Shown here one piece after another: positions 1 through 5,668 of a stretch of DNA of 15,228 nt. The translations under genes were made by a program, and so were the position numbers. The DNA lies in contig PSPB01000003.1 in assembly GCA_003193815.1 (NCBI GenBank), forward strand, positions 1 to 15,228. Reading direction: 5' to 3'. The notes beneath the pieces are model-generated. The model had not been told where the DNA came from. It worked only from the letters and a program-made list of their open reading frames with translations, and searched no databases. The stretch is from Methanobacteriota archaeon (GTDB lineage Archaea; Thermoplasmatota; Poseidoniia; MGIII; CG-Epi1). Each line of letters starts with the position of its first letter. Position 1 is the first letter of the stretch.

Positions 1-2
1 AA

Positions 3-47
3 GGCGAACGGCCGCGCAAGGTCGAGATGTTCCGCATCGGGGGCTAA
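3..47 (+). CDS. moaA: MoaA C-terminal fragment (GTP 3',8-cyclase), partial
   Basis: Only the last 14 codons and the TAA stop are in the window; they read GERPRKVEMFRIGG. MoaA proteins end in a conserved double glycine after a short basic/hydrophobic tail, and that C-terminal GG takes part in catalysis, so this ending next to moa/mob genes is a good match. MoaA is a radical-SAM enzyme with two [4Fe-4S] clusters that, with MoaC, turns GTP into cyclic pyranopterin monophosphate. The stop codon TAA (45-47) overlaps the ATG of mobA (47-49) by one base, so the two genes are probably cotranscribed and translationally coupled. The identification rests on the short tail plus context; the radical-SAM domain lies outside the window. 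Confidence 0.72.
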   Translation, partial: GERPRKVEMFRIGG

Positions 48-649
48 TGGACTCCGCGCTGCTGATAGCGGGCGGGCGGAGCGAGCGGCTGGGGCAGCCC
101 AAACAGTCGCTCGAAATCGAAGGGGAGACCCTCGCCGCCCGGACCGCTGGGGTGCTGGCGCAGGTGGCGCGACGGGTTACGGTCGTGGGGCCACCGGGCG
201 AGCGTCCCGACTGGGTGCCCGCAGGGTGTGGCTGGGTGGGCGACCCGCTCCCGCACGGCGGGCCGCTGGTCGGGCTCGTGGCGGGACTGGCAGCGGTGCG
301 CGGCGAGCTGGTGGCGGTCGCGCCGTGCGACCTGCCGCTACTGGTGCCCGCCACCTACCGTGCGTTGCGCCGCATCGCCGTGGACGGCGATGCGGCGGTG
401 GCGACATGGGAGCAGCCGCAGCCGCTGGTGGCGGTCTACTGGCGCGAAGCGGCGCTGGCGGCGGCAGAGCTACTGCTGGCACAGGGGGAGCACCGCGCGC
501 AGCGACTACTCGGAGAACTGCCGCACACGCTCGTGGAACGGCGCGAAGTGGCGCTGAACCTCAATACGCCCACCGATCTGGAGCGATTCCGCAACCGGTC
601 GGGCGGCGAGTCGGAGTTTAATAGCTGGTCTTCGGTCGACCAGCGGTAA
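47..649 (+). CDS. mobA: Molybdenum cofactor guanylyltransferase MobA
   Basis: MobA transfers GMP from GTP to Mo-molybdopterin to give the guanine dinucleotide form used by the DMSO-reductase family. Visible in the 200-residue product: the N-terminal nucleotide-binding loop LIAGGRSERLGQPK (6-19), a DPLPHGGPLVGL segment (66-77), the metal-binding PCDLP motif (93-97), a PLVAVY strand (126-131) and the late NLNTPTDL motif (171-178). All fit the NTP-transferase fold of MobA, and the length is typical. The start ATG overlaps the moaA stop. The last ~18 residues, after the expected family end, are low in conserved features; the DNA there (612-644) contains a TATA-like stretch and a hairpin, so this tail may double as the promoter region of the next gene. 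A MocA-type cytidylyl- or other nucleotidyltransferase is less likely given the PCDLP and NTPTDL motifs and the neighbours. Confidence 0.9.
   Translation: MDSALLIAGGRSERLGQPKQSLEIEGETLAARTAGVLAQVARRVTVVGPPGERPDWVPAGCGWVGDPLPHGGPLVGLVAGLAAVRGELVAVAPCDLPLLVPATYRALRRIAVDGDAAVATWEQPQPLVAVYWREAALAAAELLLAQGEHRAQRLLGELPHTLVERREVALNLNTPTDLERFRNRSGGESEFNSWSSVDQR
614..644 (+). promoter_or_regulatory. TATA-like box plus 7-bp hairpin in the tail of mobA
   Basis: The sequence GAGTTTAATAGC is an AT-rich island in very GC-rich coding DNA and resembles an archaeal TATA box; its centre (about 619) lies about 35 nt before the permease ATG at 654. It is followed by a perfect 7-bp stem, GCTGGTC (624-630) against GACCAGC (638-644), with a 7-nt loop. 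No T-run follows, so an intrinsic terminator is unlikely. A promoter or leader structure for the permease gene is an inference. Confidence 0.3.
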
Positions 650-653
650 GCGC

Positions 654-1577
654 ATGCTCCTGTTCTGGGTGGTCGGCAAGCTCGCCCCGCTCTTCGCGCT
701 GCTGGCGCTGGGCTTCCTCGCCGGGCGGCGGCTGGGGGTGGGCGAACAGACATTGCGCGACCTCGGGCGGCTGCTGATTTACCTGCTGGTGCCGGCCAAA
801 ATCCTGCTCGCAACCCAGCAGGCGGAGTTCGCCGTGACCTGGGAGCCGGTGCTGGCAGCCGTAGTGGTGGTAGCGGCCTCGACAGCGGTGGCGTGGTGGC
901 TGGCGCGGTGGCTAGCGCTGCCGGCAGCCGCCGGCAGCGCGCTGATGCTCGGCTCGGGATTCATGAACGCCGGGTCGCTGGGGACTTCGGTGGCGGACCA
1001 GTTCTACGGCGAGCAGGGCTTCCTGCTGGCGATGCTCTTCTACATCACGGTGCAGGCGCTGCTCTACACCGTCGGGCCGGCGCTGGCGGGGGGCGGCCGC
1101 GAGCAGCTGCGTGAAGGGGCTGTCAACGCGCTGCGGCTGCCGCTCATCTGGGCGCTGCTGCTGGGGCTGGCACTGAACCGCGCCGGGACAGAGCTGCCGG
1201 CGGCGGCCGAAACTTCGCTGGAAATTCTGGGTGGGGCGTGGAAGCCGGTGCTGCTGCTAACGCTCGGGATGCAGCTGAGCCGCACGTCGCGGCTGGAAAG
1301 CGCGGATTTCCGCCGCTTGCTTCCGCCGCTGGTGGTCGCCCGCATGGCCACCGGGCTGGCTGCCGCGGCGGCGCTGGTGCTGGCGCTGGGGCTCCGTGGC
1401 GAGCTGGCGGCGGTGGTGCTGATATCGAGCAGCATGCCGTCGGCTATCACCACTTACGTCGTCGGGGCGCACTGCGGCAGCGACACGCGCCGGCTCTCGC
1501 TGGGCATTCTCGGGACCACACTGCTGGCGCTGGTGACGATACCACTCGTGGTGCTGCTGGCGGAGGCGTGGGTCTGA
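654..1577 (+). CDS. AEC (auxin efflux carrier)-family permease
   Basis: This is a 307-residue, strongly hydrophobic protein with about ten predicted membrane spans in two groups of five: near residues 5-23, 36-54, 65-88, 92-113, 122-145, then 160-175, 190-207, 226-246, 250-270 and 285-305. The N-terminal pattern (GFLAGRRLG, then LLIYLLVPAKILL), the NAGSLG segment in the fourth span and the late SSSMPSAITTYVVG segment are typical of the AEC/PIN family, which includes malate/malonate-type carriers of bacteria and archaea. The substrate cannot be read from the sequence. The gene sits 4 nt after mobA and 38 nt before moaE, inside an otherwise pure Moco biosynthesis cluster, so a role linked to molybdate, tungstate, cofactor or an organic-acid substrate of a molybdoenzyme is possible but is inference. 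No ModABC or WtpABC transporter is in the window. Confidence 0.8.
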   Translation: MLLFWVVGKLAPLFALLALGFLAGRRLGVGEQTLRDLGRLLIYLLVPAKILLATQQAEFAVTWEPVLAAVVVVAASTAVAWWLARWLALPAAAGSALMLGSGFMNAGSLGTSVADQFYGEQGFLLAMLFYITVQALLYTVGPALAGGGREQLREGAVNALRLPLIWALLLGLALNRAGTELPAAAETSLEILGGAWKPVLLLTLGMQLSRTSRLESADFRRLLPPLVVARMATGLAAAAALVLALGLRGELAAVVLISSSMPSAITTYVVGAHCGSDTRRLSLGILGTTLLALVTIPLVVLLAEAWV

Positions 1578-1586
1578 AGCCGACTG

Positions 1587-1594
1587 CTATTAAC
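1587..1594 (+). promoter_or_regulatory. Possible TATA box of moaE
   Basis: CTATTAAC lies in the short gap between the permease stop and moaE. Its centre is about 26 nt before the moaE ATG (1616), the spacing expected if transcription starts at the start codon (leaderless mRNA). The box is a weak match to the archaeal consensus, so this internal promoter is tentative. Confidence 0.3.
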
Positions 1595-1615
1595 CCGGCC
1601 GTCATTATCGGCAGC

Positions 1616-2062
1616 ATGGACCCGCGCAAAGTGCGACTCCAGCGCGAAACGTGCGACCCTGCGGAGGTCGCGGCGACGCTGGCGGGAGCCGAAGTCGGGG
1701 CGGTGGTGACCTTCACCGGCACCGTCAAGGGCGTGACCGAAGCAGGCGCGGTGGAGCGCATCGAGTTCAGCGCTGACGAACCGGCGGCGCTGGCGCAGAT
1801 GGAGGCGCTGTGCAGCGAGGCGTGCGAGCGGTTCGCCATCCACGACGCGGCGCTGGTGCATCGGGTGGGACTGCTCGAGGCGGGCGAGCTGATTGTGGTC
1901 TGCTGCGCCGCGGCAGCCCACCGGGCCGACGCCTTCCGCGCCTGCGAATGGCTCATCGACACGCTCAAGCAACAGGTGCCCATCTGGAAGCTGGAGCAGG
2001 CGTCGGACGGCACGCGCTGGGTCGCGCCGCAACACGAGGTGAACTGTGGCGCGAATGGTTGA
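1616..2062 (+). CDS. moaE: Molybdopterin synthase catalytic subunit MoaE
   Basis: MoaE forms the large subunit of molybdopterin synthase and, with thiocarboxylated MoaD, puts two sulfurs into cyclic pyranopterin monophosphate. The 148-residue product has the family core: GAVVTFTGTVKG (28-39), VHRVGLLEAGE (81-91), AHRADAFRACEWLIDTLK (101-118) and VPIWKLE (121-127). Lys118 and Lys125 correspond by motif to the two active-site lysines of E. coli MoaE (119 and 126). The reading frame is open far upstream, back into the permease gene, but that part is a shadow of the permease. The ATG at 1616 is the first plausible start after the permease stop and gives the usual family length. The stop overlaps the start of moaC. 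Confidence 0.93.
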   Translation: MDPRKVRLQRETCDPAEVAATLAGAEVGAVVTFTGTVKGVTEAGAVERIEFSADEPAALAQMEALCSEACERFAIHDAALVHRVGLLEAGELIVVCCAAAAHRADAFRACEWLIDTLKQQVPIWKLEQASDGTRWVAPQHEVNCGANG

Positions 2063-2486
2063 TATCAGCGATAAGCCTGCGGTGGCGCGCCGCGCCACCG
2101 CCCACGGGCGGCTTCGGCTGCGACCCGCGACGGCGGCCGCCATCGCCGACGGCGAAGTCCCGAAAGGCGACCCGTTCGCCATCGGCCGCGTCGCCGCCAT
2201 CCAGGCGGTGAAGGCGACGCCTACCATCCTGCCGCTCTGCCACCCGCTGCCAATTAGCGGCGTCGAGGTGGATTTTACGCTGGAGGGCAACGAAGTGGAG
2301 TGTCGCGTTACTGTTACCGCAATGTACCGCACCGGCGTCGAGATGGAGGCACTGACTGGCGTGATGGCGGGGCTGCTCTGCGTCTGGGACCTGGTCAAGC
2401 CGCTAGAGAAGGACGATGCCGGGCAGTATCCCGAAACCCGCATCCACGACGTGGAAGTGGTGGAGAAGCTTAAGGGCGAAACGTAA
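2046..2486 (+). CDS. moaC: Cyclic pyranopterin monophosphate synthase MoaC
   Basis: MoaC completes the first step of Moco synthesis by converting the MoaA product 3',8-cyclo-GTP into cyclic pyranopterin monophosphate. Motifs, numbered from the GTG start: MVDISDKP (4-11), KGDPFAIGR (40-48), LPLCHP (62-67), TGVEMEALTGV (96-106) and WDLVKPLEKD (114-123). His66, Glu99/Glu101, Asp115 and Lys118 match the conserved active-site set (H77, E112/E114, D128 and K131 in E. coli). The C-terminus DDAGQYPETRI resembles archaeal MoaC rather than the bacterial GGKSG-type ending. Two starts are possible: GTG at 2046, or ATG at 2055, which begins directly with MVDIS and overlaps the moaE stop (2060-2062); the second may be the real one. 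The stop TAA overlaps the moaB ATG by one base. Confidence 0.93.
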   Translation: MARMVDISDKPAVARRATAHGRLRLRPATAAAIADGEVPKGDPFAIGRVAAIQAVKATPTILPLCHPLPISGVEVDFTLEGNEVECRVTVTAMYRTGVEMEALTGVMAGLLCVWDLVKPLEKDDAGQYPETRIHDVEVVEKLKGET

Positions 2487-2989
2487 TGGGCCACCGCGAG
2501 CACCACGCTACCGCCCCCCACACGATCGCCGTCGCGGTGCTGACGCTGAGCGACAGCCGCACCCCGGCGGAAGACCGCAGCGGCGACGCTATCGTCGCGC
2601 TGCTCGAGGCGGCGGGCCACGCCGTCGCCGGCCGGGTGCTGGTGCGGGAGGACCCCCCCGTCATCCGAGCGGCGCTGGAAGCGGCGCTGGCGGGACCAGC
2701 GCAGGCGATTATCCTGAACGGCGGCACCGGCATCGCGCCGCGCGATTCGACCCCGGAAATCGTCGGTGCGCTGCTGGAGCGCGAGCTGCCCGGCTTCGGC
2801 GAGCTGTTCCGCCAGCTCTCGTTCCACGAAATCGGCGCGGCCGCGATGCTCTCCCGCGCGCTAGCAGGCGTCGCGCGCGGCAAGTTGCTATTTGCGCTGC
2901 CGGGCTCCGAGGCGGCGTGCCGGCTGGCGCTGGAGCAGCTCATCCTGCCCGAGCTGGGGCACATGGCAGGGGAGCTGGGAAAGGCATGA
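2486..2989 (+). CDS. moaB: Molybdopterin adenylyltransferase, MoaB/MogA family
   Basis: Members of this family adenylylate molybdopterin to prepare it for metal insertion by MoeA. The 167-residue product shows TLSDSRTPAEDRSG (20-33), the molybdopterin-binding NGGTGIAPRDST loop (78-89), GFGELFRQLS (103-112), an EIG..A..SRALAG stretch (115-128) and PGSEAA (139-144), all hallmarks of the MoCF-binding fold. The order and length match MoaB, the form usual in archaea, more than MogA; the two cannot be separated firmly by eye. The ATG overlaps the moaC stop in TAATG. The first ~10 residues (GHREHHATAP) are a loose tail. The gene ends 63 nt before moeA, the longest gap in the plus-strand cluster. Confidence 0.92.
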   Translation: MGHREHHATAPHTIAVAVLTLSDSRTPAEDRSGDAIVALLEAAGHAVAGRVLVREDPPVIRAALEAALAGPAQAIILNGGTGIAPRDSTPEIVGALLERELPGFGELFRQLSFHEIGAAAMLSRALAGVARGKLLFALPGSEAACRLALEQLILPELGHMAGELGKA

Positions 2990-3005
2990 TTTTTCTCAAC
3001 TACCC

Positions 3006-3015
3006 TTATTTAAAA
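3006..3015 (+). promoter_or_regulatory. Archaeal TATA box upstream of moeA
   Basis: TTATTTAAAA lies in the only roomy intergenic gap of the plus-strand Moco cluster. A TATA box here would place transcription start near 3036, giving a leader of about 17 nt that contains the GGAGG at 3042-3046. A small 5-bp stem (CGCCC 3022-3026 with GGGCG 3031-3035) lies between box and leader. The T-run just after the moaB stop (2990-2994) may end the upstream transcript. The box itself is clear; its use is inference. Confidence 0.5.
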
Positions 3016-3041
3016 AACGGGCGCCCACCCGGGCGTCGTCC

Positions 3042-3046
3042 GGAGG
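3042..3046 (+). promoter_or_regulatory. Shine-Dalgarno site that decides the moeA TTG start
   Basis: GGAGG sits 6 nt before the TTG at 3053. The nearby GTG at 3048 is out of frame, and the first ATG in the moeA frame lies far inside the conserved domain (residue 61), so this site supports TTG initiation. It contrasts with several other genes in the window that show no such site. Confidence 0.65.
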
Positions 3047-3052
3047 AGTGAA

Positions 3053-4279
3053 TTGGGACGCTTCCGCCCTTTCGGCGCGCTGATTTCGCTGGCGCGGGCG
3101 CAGGAGCTGGTGCTGGCGGCAGCGCAGCCGCTGGAGGCGAGCGAGTCCGTGGAGCTGGCCATAGCGGCCGACCGGGTGCTGGCCGCTGCGGTGGTGGCTG
3201 ACCACGACGTGCCCGGCTTCGACCGTTCGGCGATGGACGGCTACGCGGTGCGGGCGGTTGATGTAGCAGGCGCTTCGCCTGCGGAGCCGGCGCGGCTGAC
3301 GCTGCTCGAGGCGGTCCACGCCGGCCACCAGCCGCGTAGTGAGGTCGGCGCGGGCAGCTGCATCCAGATCGCCACTGGGGCGCCGCTGCCGGAGGGCGCG
3401 GAGGCAGTAGTGAAGGTTGAAGATACCGCCCGCGACGGTGACGCGGTGCTGGTGCGCGTCGCGGTCGAGCGGGGCAAGCACGTCGTGCCGCAGGGCGAAG
3501 ATATGTGCGCCGGCGACGAAGTGCTCTCATCGGGGATGGTGCTGACGCCCGCCCGGGTGGGGGTGCTGGCTGCGCTTGGGCTGGCGCAGGCGCAGGTCTA
3601 CCGCCGCCCGCGAGTTATGGTACTGCCGACCGGCACCGAACTGGTGCCACCGGGCCGCCCGCTCCAAGCGGGCCAAGTGTATGATTCCAACGCCCCCGCG
3701 CTGGCGCCGCTGGTACGGCAGGCGGGCGGGGTGTCGGAGCGCACGCCGGCGCTGGGCGACGAGCTGGGGGTGCTGGAAAAGGCGCTCTGTGCGGCGGCAG
3801 TGAGCAGCGATATCGTGGTGGTCACCGGCGGCTCCAGCGTCGGCGAGCGCGACCTGCTGGCGCCCGCCATGAAGCGGCTCGGGAGCATTGAATTCCACGG
3901 CGTCGCCGTCAAACCGGGGAAGCCGGTACTCTGTGGCCGGCTGGACGGCGCGCTAGTGCTGGGGCTACCGGGCAACCCGACCTCGTGCCTGCTAACCGCC
4001 TGGCTCTTCCTGCGTCCCGCACTGCGCCAGATGGCGCGGCGGCCGCCCGATTTGCGGCGGTGGCAGACGGCGAAGCTTACCACCTCCGTGCGAGCGGTGC
4101 AGGGGCGCGACCAACTCATGCTGGTGCAACTGGAAGGGACGGGCGACGCGCTGCGCGCCACCCCCTGCTACCGCGGCTCGGGGGCGATTATGTCGATGGC
4201 GCTGGCTGATGGGGTCGTGGCGCTCCCGGCCGGCAGCGGTGCCAGCGCAGGCGAGCGGGTCGAAGTGGAGCTGCTCTAG
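3053..4279 (+). CDS. moeA: Molybdopterin molybdenumtransferase MoeA
   Basis: MoeA inserts molybdate into adenylylated molybdopterin. The 408-residue product has the family motifs in order: PGFDRSAMDGYAV (54-66), IATGAPLPEGAEAVV (106-120), a cupin-like middle domain, TGTELV (193-198), YDSN (210-213), TGGSSVGERD (258-267), GVAVKPGKPV (283-292) and GLPGNPTS (304-311), then the small C-terminal domain. There is no C-terminal periplasmic-binding-like extension as seen in some archaeal MoeA proteins. The start is TTG, chosen because of a well-placed GGAGG and because an ATG start would cut into the conserved N-terminal region. It probably has its own promoter. It converges on moaD: both stop codons use the CTAG at 4276-4279. 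Confidence 0.94.
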   Translation: MGRFRPFGALISLARAQELVLAAAQPLEASESVELAIAADRVLAAAVVADHDVPGFDRSAMDGYAVRAVDVAGASPAEPARLTLLEAVHAGHQPRSEVGAGSCIQIATGAPLPEGAEAVVKVEDTARDGDAVLVRVAVERGKHVVPQGEDMCAGDEVLSSGMVLTPARVGVLAALGLAQAQVYRRPRVMVLPTGTELVPPGRPLQAGQVYDSNAPALAPLVRQAGGVSERTPALGDELGVLEKALCAAAVSSDIVVVTGGSSVGERDLLAPAMKRLGSIEFHGVAVKPGKPVLCGRLDGALVLGLPGNPTSCLLTAWLFLRPALRQMARRPPDLRRWQTAKLTTSVRAVQGRDQLMLVQLEGTGDALRATPCYRGSGAIMSMALADGVVALPAGSGASAGERVEVELL

Positions 4280-4521
4280 CCGCCACTGAAGGGGGGATAG
4301 AGCGCTACCGTGTCGCCTTCGGCCAGCGCGCTGCCGGGCTCCAGCATTTCGGTGCCGCGCGCCAGCAGCAGGCTCTCGCGGAAGGGCGCCAGCGCAGGCT
4401 GCTCGGCGAGCAACAGCTCCAGCAGCTCCGCCGCGGTGGCGCCTGCGGGCAGCTCCAGCTCGAGCGCTTCGGTGCCGAGTCGCTCGCGCAGCTGGGCGAA
4501 GGGCCTGACAGTGAGTCGCAT
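4276..4521 (-). CDS. moaD: Molybdopterin synthase sulfur carrier subunit MoaD
   Basis: MoaD is the ubiquitin-like small subunit that carries sulfur as a C-terminal thiocarboxylate. This 81-residue product begins MRLTVRPFAQLRERLG and ends in ALYPPFSGG; the terminal Gly-Gly is the site of adenylylation and sulfur loading, and the FP/YPP..GG ending is characteristic. The open frame continues upstream inside the moeB gene, but the ATG at 4521 gives the proper family start and overlaps the moeB stop as TGATG, which points to coupled translation of the E1 enzyme with its substrate. The stop TAG overlaps the moeA stop on the other strand. It lies convergent to the rest of the Moco cluster, whose MoaE is its partner. 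Confidence 0.92.
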   Translation of the reverse strand: MRLTVRPFAQLRERLGTEALELELPAGATAAELLELLLAEQPALAPFRESLLLARGTEMLEPGSALAEGDTVALYPPFSGG

Positions 4522-5645
4522 CAGTAAATGAGCTCCGGCTGGCCGGTTTCGCGCAGCCACGCATTGATGCCACCCGCGAGATGGCGCGCTTCGCGGCCCC
4601 CCTGCTGTAGCTGCCGCAGCGCCATCGCCGACCGGACGCCGATGCGACAGTATAGCAGCAGCTCCCGCTCGCGCGGCAGTTCTGCCTGCCGCTTTGCAAG
4701 CTGCTTGAAAGGCAGGTGCAGCTCCTCGCCCGGAATGAGTACCAGCTTCCGCTCCCACGGCTCACGCAGGTCGACCAGCAGCGGCGGCGCTGGACCTTCC
4801 AGCGCCGCCTGCAATTCCCCCGGCGCCAGCTCCCCCGGCCGGCAGGCGAGCAGCTCCCCCGTCGGCGTGGTAATCGTCGGCGATTCGCCGCAGAGCGGGC
4901 AGTCGGCGCGCTGCGCCAGCGCCACACGCTGCACCGTCCCCGCCAGGCCATCGAGCAGCAGCAGCCGCGCCTCGCGCGAGCCGATGCGCAGTAGCCACTT
5001 CAACGCCTCCAATGCTTGCAGGCTTCCCAGCAGCCCCGGCACCGCCCCCAGCACTCCCGCCGTCGCGCAATCCTCGACCGCCTCCGGGGGCGGCGGCCGC
5101 GGGAACAGGCAGCGGTAGCACGGCCCCCCCGAAGGGAAGAGCGCCACCTGCCCCTCGAAGCGGCGCAACGCCGCGTGGACCAGCGGGACCCCCGCCAGGT
5201 GGCAGCCGTCGGCGAGCAGGTAACGCGCGGACAGGCTGTCGGTGCCGTCGAGCACCAGATCATGCAGCCGCGCCAGTTCCAGCACGTTGGCAGCCGTGAT
5301 GCGTTCCACCAGCGGCTCGACCCGGATGGTGGAATTCAGCGCGCGCAGCCGGGCGGCCGCCACCTCCACCTTCGGCTGGCCCACATCGACCTCGGTGTAG
5401 AGCGGCTGCCGCTGCAGGTTGCTCAATTCCACCAAGTCATCGTCGATGAGCGTCAGACGGCCGACACCTGCGGCCGCCAGGTATTGCGCGGCCGGGCAGC
5501 CCAGCCCGCCCATTCCCACCACCAGCACCCGCGCCGCCTTCAGCCGCTGCTGACCTTCCAGCCCTGCGCCGGGCAGCATCAGGTGACGGGCGTAGCGCCG
5601 CAGCTCAGAATCGGGGAGCACCGCAGTGCGATGCGGCAGAACCAT
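4521..5645 (-). CDS. moeB: MoeB-type E1 adenylyltransferase with C-terminal rhodanese domain (MOCS3-like)
   Basis: The protein activates the C-terminal glycine of MoaD with ATP, and its rhodanese domain can then supply sulfur. Residues 1-255 form the ThiF/MoeB domain: ATP-binding GMGGLG (44-49), DDDLVELSNLQRQ (68-80), DGTDS (133-137), zinc pairs CYRC (176-179) and CPLC (249-252), and the candidate catalytic Cys193 in CATAGVLG (193-200). Residues ~270-374 form a rhodanese domain (VDLREPWE at 291-298) with the active-site loop CRIGVRS (333-339), so the sulfur-accepting Cys333 is present. This layout matches human MOCS3/yeast Uba4 and bacterial MoeBR; the archaeal UbaA proteins I know of lack the rhodanese part. 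It starts 23 nt after the stop of the upstream reductase gene and overlaps moaD. It could also serve other ubiquitin-like carriers such as ThiS or SAMP-type proteins. Confidence 0.92.
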   Translation of the reverse strand: MVLPHRTAVLPDSELRRYARHLMLPGAGLEGQQRLKAARVLVVGMGGLGCPAAQYLAAAGVGRLTLIDDDLVELSNLQRQPLYTEVDVGQPKVEVAAARLRALNSTIRVEPLVERITAANVLELARLHDLVLDGTDSLSARYLLADGCHLAGVPLVHAALRRFEGQVALFPSGGPCYRCLFPRPPPPEAVEDCATAGVLGAVPGLLGSLQALEALKWLLRIGSREARLLLLDGLAGTVQRVALAQRADCPLCGESPTITTPTGELLACRPGELAPGELQAALEGPAPPLLVDLREPWERKLVLIPGEELHLPFKQLAKRQAELPRERELLLYCRIGVRSAMALRQLQQGGREARHLAGGINAWLRETGQPELIY

Positions 5646-5668
5646 AAGCGGCTTGGGGCCGGCTGCGA

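Noticed and set aside
624..644. A rho-independent terminator after mobA
   Set aside because: The stem is not followed by a T-run, and the next gene begins 10 nt later, so a leader or regulatory element is more plausible.
1238..1615. A long N-terminal extension of MoaE
   Set aside because: This part overlaps the permease gene in another frame and reads as low-complexity Ala/Gly; the MoaE homology starts at the ATG at 1616.
1454..2827. A 457-codon minus-strand open frame across moaE, moaC and moaB
   Set aside because: It covers three well-supported genes, has no recognisable domain and is Arg/Ser/Ala-rich; an artefact of GC-rich DNA.
4522..4758. An N-terminal extension of MoaD upstream of 4521
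   Set aside because: It lies inside the rhodanese domain of moeB in another frame, and MoaD families begin near the ATG at 4521.
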